This document shows, one piece after another, positions 16,928-25,418 of a stretch of 64,000 nucleotides of DNA (position 1 is its first letter; every line of letters starts with the position of its first letter). The translations under genes and the position numbers were made by a program. The notes beneath the pieces were generated by a model. That model was given only the letters and a program-made list of their open reading frames with translations, was not told where the DNA came from and did not search any database. Source of the stretch: Arthrobacter sp. QXT-31 (GTDB lineage: Bacteria; Actinomycetota; Actinomycetes; Actinomycetales; Micrococcaceae); contig NZ_CP019304.1 in the NCBI RefSeq assembly GCF_001969265.1, forward strand, positions 3,472,001-3,536,000. Direction: 5' to 3'.

Positions 16928-18262
16928 GTGAAAGTACTGATTGTTGGCGCGGGTCCCGCCGGGTCCACCGCCGCGTATTACCTTGCCAAAGCCGGCATCG
17001 ACGTCACGGTTCTGGAAAAGACCAGCTTCCCGCGCGAAAAAGTGTGCGGCGACGGTCTTACCCCACGGGCTGTCCGTGAAATCCAGAAGCTCGGCCTGCC
17101 GCACCCTGAGCAGGACGGCTGGCGCCGGAACAAGGGGCTGCGCCTGCTGGCCGGCGGCCGCACCCTGGAACTGCCGTGGCCCGAGGTCTCCGACTTCCCG
17201 CAGTACGGCCTGATCCGCACCCGGCTCGGCTTCGACGAGGAACTGGCCCGCCACGCCCAGGCCGCCGGCGCCACCGTACTGGAACGCCACAGCGTCACCG
17301 AGGCGCTGCGCAACGGTGACGGCCGCGTGACCGGGGTGCGCGCTGCGGTCCTTGACGAGTCCGGACGGAAGACGGGGGAGACGCTCGACTTCAGTGCCGA
17401 CGTCGTGCTTGCCGCTGACGGCAACTCCACGCGCACTGCCGTCTCGCTCGGCATCCAGAAGCGCGACGACCGGCCGCTGGGCGTTGCGGTGCGCACCTAT
17501 TTCCAGAGTCCGCGGCACGACGACGACTGGATGGAAGGCTGGCTGGAACTTCCAGGCCGCGACGGCAAGCTCCTGCCCGGGTACGGCTGGGTGTTCGGCG
17601 TCGGCGACGGCACCTCCAACGTGGGCCTGGGCATCCTCAACTCCTCCAAGGAGTTCGGCAAGCTGGACTACAAGCAGGTGCTCCGCGAGTGGACCGCCGG
17701 CATGCCTTCCGAGTGGGGCTTCACGCCCGAAAACCAGGTGGGGGAGATCCGCGGCGCCGCCCTCCCCATGGGCTTCAACCGCACACCGCACTACTCGCCT
17801 GGCCTGCTGCTCCTTGGCGACGCCGGCGGCATGGTGTCCCCGTTCAACGGCGAGGGCATCTCCTACGCCATGGAGTCCGCCCGCTTCGCGGCCGAGTTCA
17901 TCATTGATGCAGCTGGGCGGGTCGCTTCCGGTGGCTGGAACGCGTCCGACGCCGATACCCGCCTCGCGGGGTACGAGGACTATGTGCGTGAACAGTGGGG
18001 ATCCCACTTCACGCTGGGCCGAGCCTTCGCAACGCTGATCGGCAAGCCTGCCGTCATGAAGCTCGCGCTGCGGACCGGGATGCCCATCCCCGTGCTCATG
18101 CGCTTCGTGGTCCGCCTGCTGGCCAACCTGACCGACCCGTCGGCCAAGGGCTTCGAGGACCGCGTGATCCGCGTGCTCGAACTGCTGGTTCCCGCCACGT
18201 CCAACACCTCTGCCCTTGCCCCCGCCGGCCCCAAATCAGCGGTTTCCGCAACAAAAAGTTAG
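16928..18262 (+). CDS. Geranylgeranyl-reductase-family flavoprotein, MenJ-like
   Basis: A FAD-dependent reductase of 444 residues. The Rossmann motif is VLIVGAGPAGSTAAYYLAKAG at the N-terminus, followed by the GGR motif REKVCGDGLTPRAV and the FAD-contacting LLLGDAGGMVSPFNGEGI. Placement between menG and a polyprenyl diphosphate synthase makes it the likely enzyme that saturates one isoprene of the menaquinone tail, as MenJ does in mycobacteria. It starts at a GTG 4 bp after menG. Only the family is certain; the menaquinone role is inferred from context. Confidence 0.85.
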   Translation: MKVLIVGAGPAGSTAAYYLAKAGIDVTVLEKTSFPREKVCGDGLTPRAVREIQKLGLPHPEQDGWRRNKGLRLLAGGRTLELPWPEVSDFPQYGLIRTRLGFDEELARHAQAAGATVLERHSVTEALRNGDGRVTGVRAAVLDESGRKTGETLDFSADVVLAADGNSTRTAVSLGIQKRDDRPLGVAVRTYFQSPRHDDDWMEGWLELPGRDGKLLPGYGWVFGVGDGTSNVGLGILNSSKEFGKLDYKQVLREWTAGMPSEWGFTPENQVGEIRGAALPMGFNRTPHYSPGLLLLGDAGGMVSPFNGEGISYAMESARFAAEFIIDAAGRVASGGWNASDADTRLAGYEDYVREQWGSHFTLGRAFATLIGKPAVMKLALRTGMPIPVLMRFVVRLLANLTDPSAKGFEDRVIRVLELLVPATSNTSALAPAGPKSAVSATKS

Positions 18263-18271
18263 GGTTAACCC

Positions 18272-19372
18272 GTGACCAACTCCGCGAACCACAGCTGGAC
18301 GCACGCCGGGCACGGCCTGCCGGACTCCGAACCCAGCCTCAACACCACCGCCATCGCCACCGGGCTGCAGCTGCCGGCAGGCTTTGCGGCCATCGCGGAA
18401 GACCCCGACCTGGGTCCTGCCATCACCACCAACCTTGCCCGGGTGGAGAAGAAGCTCCGCGAAGCAATCGCCAACTCCGACCCCCTGGCTGACGCAACGT
18501 CGCGTCACCTCGTGGAAGCCGGCGGCAAGCGCATCCGCCCCCTGCTGACCCTCCTCTGTGCCCACCTGGGCGACGCCTCCCTGCCCGCGGTGGTGCAGGC
18601 CGCCGTCGTGGTTGAACTGACGCACCTTGCCACCCTGTACCACGACGACGTCATGGACTCCGCGCCCTTCCGCCGCGGCGCCCCCACGGCCCACGAGGTC
18701 TGGGGCAACTCCGTGGCTGTCCTCACCGGTGACCTCATCTTCGCCCGCGCCTCCATCCTGGTGTCCGAGCTGGGCTCGCGCGCGCTCGGCATCCAGGCCA
18801 GGACCTTCGAGCGGCTGTGCCTGGGCCAGCTGCACGAAACCGTCGGGCCCCGCCCGGACGAGGACCCGGTGAAGCACTACCTCTCCGTGATCGCGGACAA
18901 GACCGGCTCCCTCGTGGCGGCCTCCGGGCAGTTCGGCGCCATCTTCTCCGGCGCCGACGAGGCTTACGAGCAGGTTCTGGTGGAGTACGGCGAGAAGGTG
19001 GGCGTGGCCTTCCAGCTCGCGGACGACGTCATTGACGTGACGGGCGTCAAGGTCAAGTCCGGCAAGTCCCCGGGCACGGACCTGCGCGAAGGCGTTCCCA
19101 CCCTGCCCGTGCTGCTGCTCCGCAACGCCGCAGCGGGCGGCGACCAGTCCGCCGTCGAACTTCTCAAGCTGATCGACGGCGACCTCTCCTCGGACGAGGC
19201 CCTCGCCGAAGCCGTCGCAGGGCTGCGTGAGCACCCGGTCACGGCGGAGTCCTGGGTGGTGGCCCGCGCCTGGGCGGATGACGCCATCGCCGCACTGGCC
19301 CCGCTTCCGGAGGGCGTTGTGAAGGCCTCGCTGTCCAGCTTCGCGCGCGCCGTGGTGGACCGCGCCAGCTAG
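18272..19372 (+). CDS. trans-Polyprenyl diphosphate synthase (menaquinone side chain)
   Basis: A 366-residue prenyltransferase that builds the long isoprenoid tail by adding isopentenyl diphosphate units. Both Asp-rich motifs are present: the first in ATLYHDDVMDSAPFRRG, the second in FQLADDVIDVTG. Supporting motifs are GGKRIRPLLTLL and VLTGDLIFARA. No bulky blocking residues that would limit it to a short product are obvious before the first motif, so a C35-C45 product is likely. Start is GTG 9 bp after the reductase gene. A strong hairpin terminator follows. Confidence 0.9.
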   Translation: MTNSANHSWTHAGHGLPDSEPSLNTTAIATGLQLPAGFAAIAEDPDLGPAITTNLARVEKKLREAIANSDPLADATSRHLVEAGGKRIRPLLTLLCAHLGDASLPAVVQAAVVVELTHLATLYHDDVMDSAPFRRGAPTAHEVWGNSVAVLTGDLIFARASILVSELGSRALGIQARTFERLCLGQLHETVGPRPDEDPVKHYLSVIADKTGSLVAASGQFGAIFSGADEAYEQVLVEYGEKVGVAFQLADDVIDVTGVKVKSGKSPGTDLREGVPTLPVLLLRNAAAGGDQSAVELLKLIDGDLSSDEALAEAVAGLREHPVTAESWVVARAWADDAIAALAPLPEGVVKASLSSFARAVVDRAS

Positions 19373-19395
19373 CGTATTGCGGCTTCAGACCCGCC

Positions 19396-19437
19396 AAGGA
19401 AGGCCCGCCCCCAAGGTGCCGGGCCTTCCTTGTTTAA
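19396..19437 (+). terminator. Intrinsic terminator after the menG operon
   Basis: A perfect 12-bp stem, AAGGAAGGCCCG against CGGGCCTTCCTT (left arm 19396-19407, right arm 19420-19431), is followed by TGTTT. It begins 23 bp after the prenyl synthase stop. Confidence 0.85.
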
Positions 19438-19471
19438 CCCGGTCTGCAGAAGCCGGGCCTGCAGATGCGGA

Positions 19472-19527
19472 ACGGCCCCGGTTCTGCGCAGCGTCACGAG
19501 TCATACGCTGCGCGGAACCGGGGCCGT
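19472..19527. terminator. Second long hairpin in the same gap
   Basis: Two 22-bp arms (19472-19493 and 19506-19527) pair with one mismatch around a 12-nt loop. The arms contain CGGCCCCGGTTC. It may be a back-up terminator. The remaining sequence to 19650 shows no gene or recognised element. Confidence 0.6.
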
Positions 19528-19650
19528 CTCTCCGTTCGCATCAAATCCACCGGAGGCATTCAGTGGACCCAAAAACACTCTATGACAGGTTTGTCATATC
19601 TGCAAAGTCCTTTGTTAATCGGGGTGTCACACGCTTTTGTAACCCGGTGC

Positions 19651-19745
19651 CCGCCGTCGTGACCTTCTTTGGCTCAGGAGGGTGGAAGACGCGCCGCAAT
19701 ATGGGGCTTTTGGCAGGTTTCACGCCTCAAAACGGGTCGGGACGG
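19651..19745. repeat. MITE-like element, left copy
   Basis: A 95-bp segment begins CCGCCGTCGTGACC and ends GGGTCGGGACGG. The last 20 bases read on the other strand resemble the first 20, giving imperfect terminal inverted repeats. A second copy with nearly identical ends lies at 20676-20771, on the other side of the AbiEi/nuclease-like gene. The middles differ. No transposase is nearby. Confidence 0.6.
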
Positions 19746-19820
19746 CGGCCCGGCCAATAATTGTCCACATGGCGAAGCCCAGGGCTGCCCGCGGCTCCGG
19801 TACTCGGCCACCTTTAAGTC

Positions 19821-20666
19821 ATGGACCTTGAACTCTTCCTTGCCCGCCGCGGCGGTGTGGCCAGGAGAAGCGACATCCTGCGGGCGGGTTTCCAGCGGAT
19901 CCAGCTGGATGCTTCGGTGGCTGCCGGCCGCCTGTACCGTCCGCAGCGGGGTGTGTACGCAGTGTTTAAGGCGGACCGCGACCTTCTTGCCGCGTTCAGG
20001 GCCAACGGGCAGCTGACGTGCGTCTCGGCCGCACGCTTCTATGGTCTGTGGGTCCTTCATCCGCCCCAGGCCCTGCACCTAAGCTGCGGTAACGGTGTGC
20101 CGAAGCGGGGAGTGATTGACCACGGGGCGTGCGTTCACGAAGCCACGTTGGCGTACCCCGTGGCTGCGTTGGCGGACGTACTCCTGCACGCGCTGAGATG
20201 CCTGCCGGAGCTCGAAGCCCTGGTCATGGTGCAGTCCGCCACCGGCGCAGGACAGATCTCGGTCAGTTTCCTGAGGAAGAAACTCATCGGGAACAGGAAC
20301 GGCCGTGCCCGCGCGGTGCTGGACCTCCTGATTCCCCGGGCAGATTCCCTCCTGGAGGTGCTGGCGCATACCCATTTCGTTCGTGCGGGCCTCAAGGTGA
20401 GAATGCACGTGGACCTCCCGGGCGTGGGGGAGGTGGACTGCCTCGTGGAGGAATGCCTTGCGGTCGAGCTGGATGGATCGAGCCACTTCGAACCCAAGCA
20501 GATCAAGAAGGATCACAGAAGAAACAAAGCGGGCATGCTCGGTGGCCACCTGACTTTGCACTATTTCTATGACGACGTGGTCCACCAGCCAAAGGCGATG
20601 GTGGAGGAGATCCGCGCCTTGCTGCACCTGTGGGCAACGGGCAGGTTCGCGCCCAACCACTGGTAG
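19821..20666 (+). CDS. AbiEi-type wHTH plus nuclease-like solitary protein (second member)
   Basis: A 281-residue protein of the same design as the one at 10901. The N-terminal AbiEi-like part has FLARRGGVARRSDILRAGF and LYRPQRGVYAV. The C-terminal part resembles a Vsr/DUF559 PD-(D/E)xK fold: VDCLVEECLAVELDGSSHF, KKDHRRNKAGML and HYFYDDV. An Asp, an Asp/Glu and a basic residue are in the right order for a metal site. No AbiEii toxin lies beside it. It is monocistronic and bracketed by two MITE-like elements. The function is unknown; it could be an antitoxin relic, a nuclease or a mobile endonuclease gene. Confidence 0.75.
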   Translation: MDLELFLARRGGVARRSDILRAGFQRIQLDASVAAGRLYRPQRGVYAVFKADRDLLAAFRANGQLTCVSAARFYGLWVLHPPQALHLSCGNGVPKRGVIDHGACVHEATLAYPVAALADVLLHALRCLPELEALVMVQSATGAGQISVSFLRKKLIGNRNGRARAVLDLLIPRADSLLEVLAHTHFVRAGLKVRMHVDLPGVGEVDCLVEECLAVELDGSSHFEPKQIKKDHRRNKAGMLGGHLTLHYFYDDVVHQPKAMVEEIRALLHLWATGRFAPNHW

Positions 20667-20675
20667 GGCAGGACT

Positions 20676-20771
20676 CCGCCGTCGTGACCCTCTTTGCCGG
20701 GCGCAGGGCCGAAATACGCGGACGTTTGCGGCGTGTCACGGCCGCCAGGAGGTCAAACAGGGTCGGGACGG
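20676..20771. repeat. MITE-like element, right copy
   Basis: A 96-bp segment begins CCGCCGTCGTGACC and ends GGGTCGGGACGG, matching the ends of the element at 19651-19745. Its own ends form imperfect inverted repeats (about 15 of 20 positions, starting CCGTCG and CCGTCC). It begins 9 bp after the stop of the nuclease-like gene. Confidence 0.6.
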
Positions 20772-20789
20772 AGGAAGAAACCGAAAAAC

Positions 20790-21212
20790 CTAGTCCTCGT
20801 CGTTGAAGGCCCAGTCGAACATGTCGAAGACGAACTCCGAGAACGTGCCTTCCTCGCTCTTCCACTGCCCGCGGACGTTGTTCCGGCGGTACACAATGGG
20901 GTCCGGGATGCTGAGGTCGCCCACGCGGAAGCCCCAGGTGAAGTTCTCTTCCTCGTCCTCGAGGAACATGAGGAAGCCTTCGTCATCCACTTCGAGTTCC
21001 TCGGGATCCCAGAAGTAGTGGTAGGCCTCCATGAGGTCCTCACAGCCGCCGATCGCGAGGTAGAACTCGCGCAGCACCAGGGGGATGGTGAATTGGTGGT
21101 CGGCGAGCTCCGCGTCCAGTTCGTCGGCGGTCAGCCCGTCCTCTTCCTGCCATTCGTCTTCGAGATACTTCGGGACCAGCGCGCGGAACTTCTCGAGGAA
21201 CATGTCAGTCAT
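20790..21212 (-). CDS. SMI1/KNR4 (SUKH)-like protein
   Basis: An acidic 140-residue protein. The central LREFYLAIGGCEDLMEAYHY and FLMFLEDEEENFTWGF segments resemble the SUKH (SMI1/KNR4) fold. SUKH proteins often bind partner proteins, including immunity proteins of polymorphic toxins, but no toxin gene is adjacent. The ATG at 21212 gives the family-sized product; reading further upstream enters the preceding gene in another frame. It follows the TRIC-family channel gene by 14 bp on the same strand, suggesting one transcript. Confidence 0.7.
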   Translation of the reverse strand: MTDMFLEKFRALVPKYLEDEWQEEDGLTADELDAELADHQFTIPLVLREFYLAIGGCEDLMEAYHYFWDPEELEVDDEGFLMFLEDEEENFTWGFRVGDLSIPDPIVYRRNNVRGQWKSEEGTFSEFVFDMFDWAFNDED

Positions 21213-21226
21213 GGCATTTATCCTAG

Positions 21227-21898
21227 CTAATCCCGGGGCCGTGAATTTCCGGGTTCCAGGCCCAGCCGGTACCACCCGCGGACCGCCAGCGGAATGCGCC
21301 AGGAAAGGCGCCACGCCACCACCCGGAAAGTGAAGGCCAAGGCCGCCACAACGCATGCCGTGATCGGATTGAACGCGTCCAGCTCCCACAAGATCGCAGT
21401 GAGGGCGGCACCCAGGAAGGCCGGCAGTGCGTAGAGGTCCCGGGCATCGAAGAGCCGGGGCACCTCGTTGGCTGTAATGTCCCGCAGCAGGCCGCCGCCC
21501 ACCGCCGTCGTTACCCCGAGCAGTACCGCGGAGATGGGGTTCATTCCAAATGACAGCGCCTTCAGTGTCCCGGTGATGCAGAACAGGGCCAGCCCGGCGG
21601 CGTCGAACAGCGTGAGGAGCGAGGTGTAGCGCTGCACGCTGGAGAACAGGAAGTAGACCAGCCCGGTGGCCAGCAGCGGCGGCACCAGATACGCCGGGTT
21701 GCTGAACACCGCGGGCGGGCCGGCGCTGAGGATGATGTCGCGGATCACACCGCCGCCCAGCGAGACCAGGGAGGCGAGCAGCAGGGATCCGAGGAGGTCG
21801 AATTGCTTCCGCGCAGCGAGCAGCGATCCGGACACCGCGAAAAAGAAGATGCCCGCCAGGTCCAGCCATGCCAGGGCGATGTCAAAAGAGAATGTCAT
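21227..21898 (-). CDS. TRIC/UPF0126-family membrane channel
   Basis: A 223-residue integral membrane protein with about seven hydrophobic segments arranged as two similar halves. The glycine-rich signatures LVSLGGGVIRDIIL and GVTTAVGGGLLRDITANE mark the repeated family motif. This family includes prokaryotic trimeric intracellular cation channel homologues. The ATG at 21898 is used because the alternative 15 bp upstream lacks a ribosome site. It diverges from the CbiX-like gene with only 60 bp between starts, so the two promoters must overlap. Confidence 0.88.
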   Translation of the reverse strand: MTFSFDIALAWLDLAGIFFFAVSGSLLAARKQFDLLGSLLLASLVSLGGGVIRDIILSAGPPAVFSNPAYLVPPLLATGLVYFLFSSVQRYTSLLTLFDAAGLALFCITGTLKALSFGMNPISAVLLGVTTAVGGGLLRDITANEVPRLFDARDLYALPAFLGAALTAILWELDAFNPITACVVAALAFTFRVVAWRLSWRIPLAVRGWYRLGLEPGNSRPRD

Positions 21899-21958
21899 GG
21901 AGCGTCCCGGCAAACTTCAGGGGGCGGACAGTGCAGCTCCAACGTTACGCTAGCCCCT

Positions 21959-22819
21959 ATGAATAGCCCGATCATGATCGCCTGTGCCCATGGGACCTCC
22001 AACGCGCAGGGAGCTGCCGAGGTCAACGCGCTCCGCGACGCCATTGCCGCGCTGCGCCCGGGGCTCGACGTCCGGGAGGCGTACGTGGACGTCCAGCAGC
22101 CCGATCTGGTGGACGTGGTCGCCGGGCTTCCCGCGGATACTGTCGCCGGGCTTCCTGCGGACACGGCAGCGTCCGACGGCGGTGCTGCCGCCACCTCTGG
22201 TGCTGCACTCCAGGCCGCAGCACCCCAAACCGCCGGTGGGCAGGGCGCCGCCGGCGCCTCCGCCGTCGTCGTTCCTCTGCTGCTCAGCGTGGGCTACCAC
22301 GTGAAGGTGGACATCGCCAAGGCCGTGAAGAGCCGGCCGGGCACGGTGGCCGCGGCGCCGCTGGGGCCGGACCCGCGCCTCGCCGCCCTGCTGGACCAGC
22401 GGCTGCGGGAGGCCGGGGTTACGGACAATGACGCGATCGTGCTCGCCGCCGCTGGCTCGTCCAATCCGAACGCAGCGCTCAGCGTCGAGGAGCTGGCCGG
22501 ACAGCTGCAGGCGCTGCGCTCCAACCGGATCGTCCCGGCGTACGGTGCCTCGGCCAAGCCGTCCGTCCCCGAAGCCGTGGCCATGCTCCGCGAGGAGGCC
22601 GCGGGCGGCGCCGGGGCAGGGGAGTCGGCAGGGGGCGTGAGCGTTGGCGGCCGCGTGGTGATTGCCTCGTACCTCCTGGCGCCGGGCTTCTTCCACGACC
22701 AGCTCGCCAAGGCCGGGGCGGACCTGGTGACCGAGCCGCTGCTGCCTTCGCCGGTGCTCGCCGAGATCGCGCTGGAGCGGTACGACGCCGCCCTGGCGGC
22801 CTACGCCGTCACCTCTTAG
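21959..22819 (+). CDS. Sirohydrochlorin chelatase (CbiX/SirB-like)
   Basis: A 286-residue class II chelatase that probably inserts Fe2+ into sirohydrochlorin to make siroheme for the sulfite reductase encoded next. The N-terminal half has the metal-site segment IACAHGTSN and the second half has VLAAAGSSNPNA. LLSVGYHVKVDI and YLLAPGFFHDQL carry the other conserved His residues. About 45 Ala/Gly-rich residues, starting with a duplicated VAGLPADT (24-nt tandem repeat), are inserted between LVDVV and the strand VVVPLLLS. CysG at 32821 supplies the substrate. Confidence 0.85.
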   Translation: MNSPIMIACAHGTSNAQGAAEVNALRDAIAALRPGLDVREAYVDVQQPDLVDVVAGLPADTVAGLPADTAASDGGAAATSGAALQAAAPQTAGGQGAAGASAVVVPLLLSVGYHVKVDIAKAVKSRPGTVAAAPLGPDPRLAALLDQRLREAGVTDNDAIVLAAAGSSNPNAALSVEELAGQLQALRSNRIVPAYGASAKPSVPEAVAMLREEAAGGAGAGESAGGVSVGGRVVIASYLLAPGFFHDQLAKAGADLVTEPLLPSPVLAEIALERYDAALAAYAVTS

Positions 22820-22887
22820 AGCGGCCCTGAAACGGACGCCGCCCGAAGCACAGCCAGGCCCCGCCGTTCAAGGCCTCCCGGCGAGTC

Positions 22888-22966
22888 ATGACGAAATGTT
22901 TCTTTAGGTGACTTAGCATTTCCGGGCCTTTGTGACGTGTTTCGGCGCGGCTCTACAGTCGATGCA
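22888..22966 (+). promoter_or_regulatory. Sulfur-regulon promoter of sir, leaderless
   Basis: Measured back from the A of the start codon: TGACG within ATGACG at -78, GTGAC at -58 (22908), TTTCCG at -47 (22919), -35 TTGTGA at -36 (22930), and -10 TACAGT at -12 (22954-22959). The -10 box ends 6 nt before the ATG and no ribosome site fits between them, so the transcript is probably leaderless. All five elements lie at the same distances in front of ssuA and cysG. Confidence 0.65.
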
Positions 22967-24705
22967 TGACTGATACAGCTCTAGCCGGAGCGTCCACGGA
23001 CAAGCCCGCGCGCCCCGCCCGTGCCTCCCGCCCCGCCGCCAAGCCTCACGGCCAGTGGAAGGTGGACGGACCCACCCCGCTTAACGCCAACGAAACCTGG
23101 AAGCAGGAAGACGACGGCCTCAACGTCCGCGAGCGTATCGAGTCCATCTACGCCAAGGAAGGCTTCGACGCCATCCCCGGCCAGGACCTGCACGGCCGCT
23201 TCCGCTGGTGGGGCCTGTACACCCAGCGCAAGCAGGGGATCGACGGCGGCAAGACCGCAACGCTTGAGCCGCACGAGCTCGAAGACAAGTACTTCATGCT
23301 CCGCGTCCGGATCGACGGCGGTGCGCTGACCACCGAGCAGCTGCGCGTCATCGGCCAGATCTCCGTGGACTTCGCCCGGGACTCGGCCGACCTGACCGAC
23401 CGCCAGAACATCCAGCTGCACTGGATCCGCGTGGAGGACATCCCCGAGATCTGGCGCCGCCTGGAGAGCAACGGCCTGTCCACCACCGAGGCATGCGGCG
23501 ACGTTCCGCGTGTCATCCTCGGTTCGCCCGTGGCAGGCATCGCCAAGGACGAGATCATCGACCCCACCCCGCTCATCGCAGAGCTGGGGGAGCGGTTCAT
23601 CGGCAACCCGCTGCTGTCCAACCTGCCGCGCAAGTACAAGACCGCCATCACCGGCCACCCCAGCCAGGACGTGGTGCACGAGATCAACGACTGCGCCCTG
23701 GTCGGCGTCCGCCACCCCGAACTCGGCGTGGGCTACGACCTGTGGGTAGGCGGTGCCCTCTCCACCAACCCGATGCTGGGCAAGCGCCTTGGCGCCTTCG
23801 TCACGCCCGAGCAGGCCGCGGATGTGTGGCTGGGTGTCACCAGCATCTTCCGCGACTACGGTTACCGCCGCATGCGCACCAAGGCCCGCCTGAAGTTCCT
23901 GCTGGCCGACTGGGGACCGGAGAAGTTCCGCCAGATCCTCGAGGACGAATACCTCGGCTACAAGCTGGCCGACGGCCCCGCCGCACCCAAGCCGTCCACG
24001 CCGGGCGACCACGTGGGCGTGCACGAGCAGAAGGACGGCAAGTTCTTCATCGGCGCCACCCCCATTGCCGGCCGCCTGTCCGGCTCGCAGCTGGTGAAGC
24101 TCGCGGACACCATCGAGGCCAGCGGTTCCCGCCGCCTGCGCACCACCCCGCACCAGAAGCTCGTGGTGCTGGACGTCCCCAAGGACGAGGTGGAACCGCT
24201 CGTGGCCGGGCTGGACGCCCTGGGCCTGTCCGCCCGCCCGTCCGTGTTCCGCCGCGGCACCATCGCCTGCACCGGCATCGAGTACTGCAAGCTGGCCATC
24301 GTGGAGACCAAGGTCACCGCGGCCACTGCCGTTGCCGAGCTGGAGCGCCGCCTCGCTGACCTGGCGGACAGCGGCCAGCTCCCGCAGGCACTGTCCTTGC
24401 ACATCAACGGCTGCCCCAACTCCTGCGCCCGCATCCAGACCGCGGACATCGGGCTCAAGGGCATGATGCTTCCCACGCCCGACGGCGACCCCAGCCCCGG
24501 TTTCCAGGTCCACCTGGGCGGCGGGCTGGCTTCCACCGAACGTGACGAGGCCGGCCTGGGACGCACAGTCCGCGGCCTGAAGGTCTACGTCGCCGACCTG
24601 CCCGACTACGTCGAACGTGTTGTCCGCCGGTTCGTCGCCGACCGCGCCGAAGGCCAGACCTTCGCCGAGTGGGCGCACGCAGCAGACGAGGAGGCACTGC
24701 AGTGA
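22966..24705 (+). CDS. sir: Ferredoxin-dependent sulfite reductase
   Basis: A siroheme/[4Fe-4S] enzyme (579 residues) that reduces sulfite to sulfide with electrons from ferredoxin. Cluster ligands are Cys435 and Cys441 in CTGIEYC and Cys483 and Cys487 in NGCPNSC. LYTQRKQG and TEACGDVPR may supply the Tyr-Cys pair known from NirA/SirA-type enzymes. The family also contains nitrite reductases, but coupling to cysH, cysD and cysN settles the role. The gene ends in a 4-bp overlap (GTGA) with cysH. It is first in the operon, behind a leaderless-type promoter. Confidence 0.94.
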   Translation: MTDTALAGASTDKPARPARASRPAAKPHGQWKVDGPTPLNANETWKQEDDGLNVRERIESIYAKEGFDAIPGQDLHGRFRWWGLYTQRKQGIDGGKTATLEPHELEDKYFMLRVRIDGGALTTEQLRVIGQISVDFARDSADLTDRQNIQLHWIRVEDIPEIWRRLESNGLSTTEACGDVPRVILGSPVAGIAKDEIIDPTPLIAELGERFIGNPLLSNLPRKYKTAITGHPSQDVVHEINDCALVGVRHPELGVGYDLWVGGALSTNPMLGKRLGAFVTPEQAADVWLGVTSIFRDYGYRRMRTKARLKFLLADWGPEKFRQILEDEYLGYKLADGPAAPKPSTPGDHVGVHEQKDGKFFIGATPIAGRLSGSQLVKLADTIEASGSRRLRTTPHQKLVVLDVPKDEVEPLVAGLDALGLSARPSVFRRGTIACTGIEYCKLAIVETKVTAATAVAELERRLADLADSGQLPQALSLHINGCPNSCARIQTADIGLKGMMLPTPDGDPSPGFQVHLGGGLASTERDEAGLGRTVRGLKVYVADLPDYVERVVRRFVADRAEGQTFAEWAHAADEEALQ

Positions 24706-25418
24706 CGAACGTCCAGGTCAAGCGCTCCAATGAGGAGCTGAAGGCCCTCGCCGAGGCCGGTGCTGCCGAGCTCGGCTGGGACGCCCCGGCCCGCGACGTC
24801 ATCGCCTGGGTCGAGCGCAACTTCGACATGCCCGCCGTCGCCGTTGCCTGCTCCATGGCCGACGCCGTCCTGCCGGCGCTGGTCGCGGACCAGCTTCCCG
24901 GCGTCGACGTCCTGTTCCTGGAGACCGGCTACCACTTCCCGGAGACGTACGCCACGCGCGACGAGGTGGCCGCGAACCTCCGCGTCAACGTGGTGGACGT
25001 GCTTCCCGAGAACACCGTGGAGCAGCAGGACCGCCTGCTGGGCAAGGACCTCTTCGCCCGCGACGCCGCCCAGTGCTGCGCCCTCCGCAAGGTGGCCCCG
25101 CTGCAGCGCACCCTGGCCGGGTACGAACTCTGGTTCACCGGCGTCCGCCGCGACGAGGCCCCCACGCGCACCAACACCCCGCTGGTGTCCTGGGACGAAA
25201 AGAACGGTCTGGTCAAGGTCAACCCGATGGCCGCGTGGACGTTTGACCAGCTGGTCCAGTACTCCGACGACAACCTCCTGCCCGTCAACCCGCTCCTGTC
25301 CCAGGGCTACCCGTCCATCGGTTGCCAGCCCTGCACCCGCAAGGTGGCTCCCGGCGAGGACCCCCGCGCCGGCCGCTGGGCAGGAACCAACAAGACAGAA
25401 TGCGGACTACACGTATGA
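24702..25418 (+). CDS. cysH: Adenylylsulfate (APS) reductase
   Basis: A 238-residue enzyme that reduces APS to sulfite. CCALRKV and GCQPCTRKV give the CC...CxxC set that binds a [4Fe-4S] cluster, the mark of APS rather than PAPS reductases. The C-terminal KTECGLHV carries the catalytic Cys. The N-terminal PP-loop region includes VAVACSMADAVL and FLETGYHFPET. Start is the GTG overlapping the sir stop by 4 bp; the stop overlaps the cysD start by 4 bp (ATGA). Using APS directly means no APS kinase is needed, and none is present. Confidence 0.94.
   Translation: MTNVQVKRSNEELKALAEAGAAELGWDAPARDVIAWVERNFDMPAVAVACSMADAVLPALVADQLPGVDVLFLETGYHFPETYATRDEVAANLRVNVVDVLPENTVEQQDRLLGKDLFARDAAQCCALRKVAPLQRTLAGYELWFTGVRRDEAPTRTNTPLVSWDEKNGLVKVNPMAAWTFDQLVQYSDDNLLPVNPLLSQGYPSIGCQPCTRKVAPGEDPRAGRWAGTNKTECGLHV

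Noticed and set aside
22820..22965. SAM or other riboswitch before the sulfur operon
   Set aside because: The -10 box lies 6 nt before the ATG, leaving no leader RNA, and no conserved stem pattern is seen.
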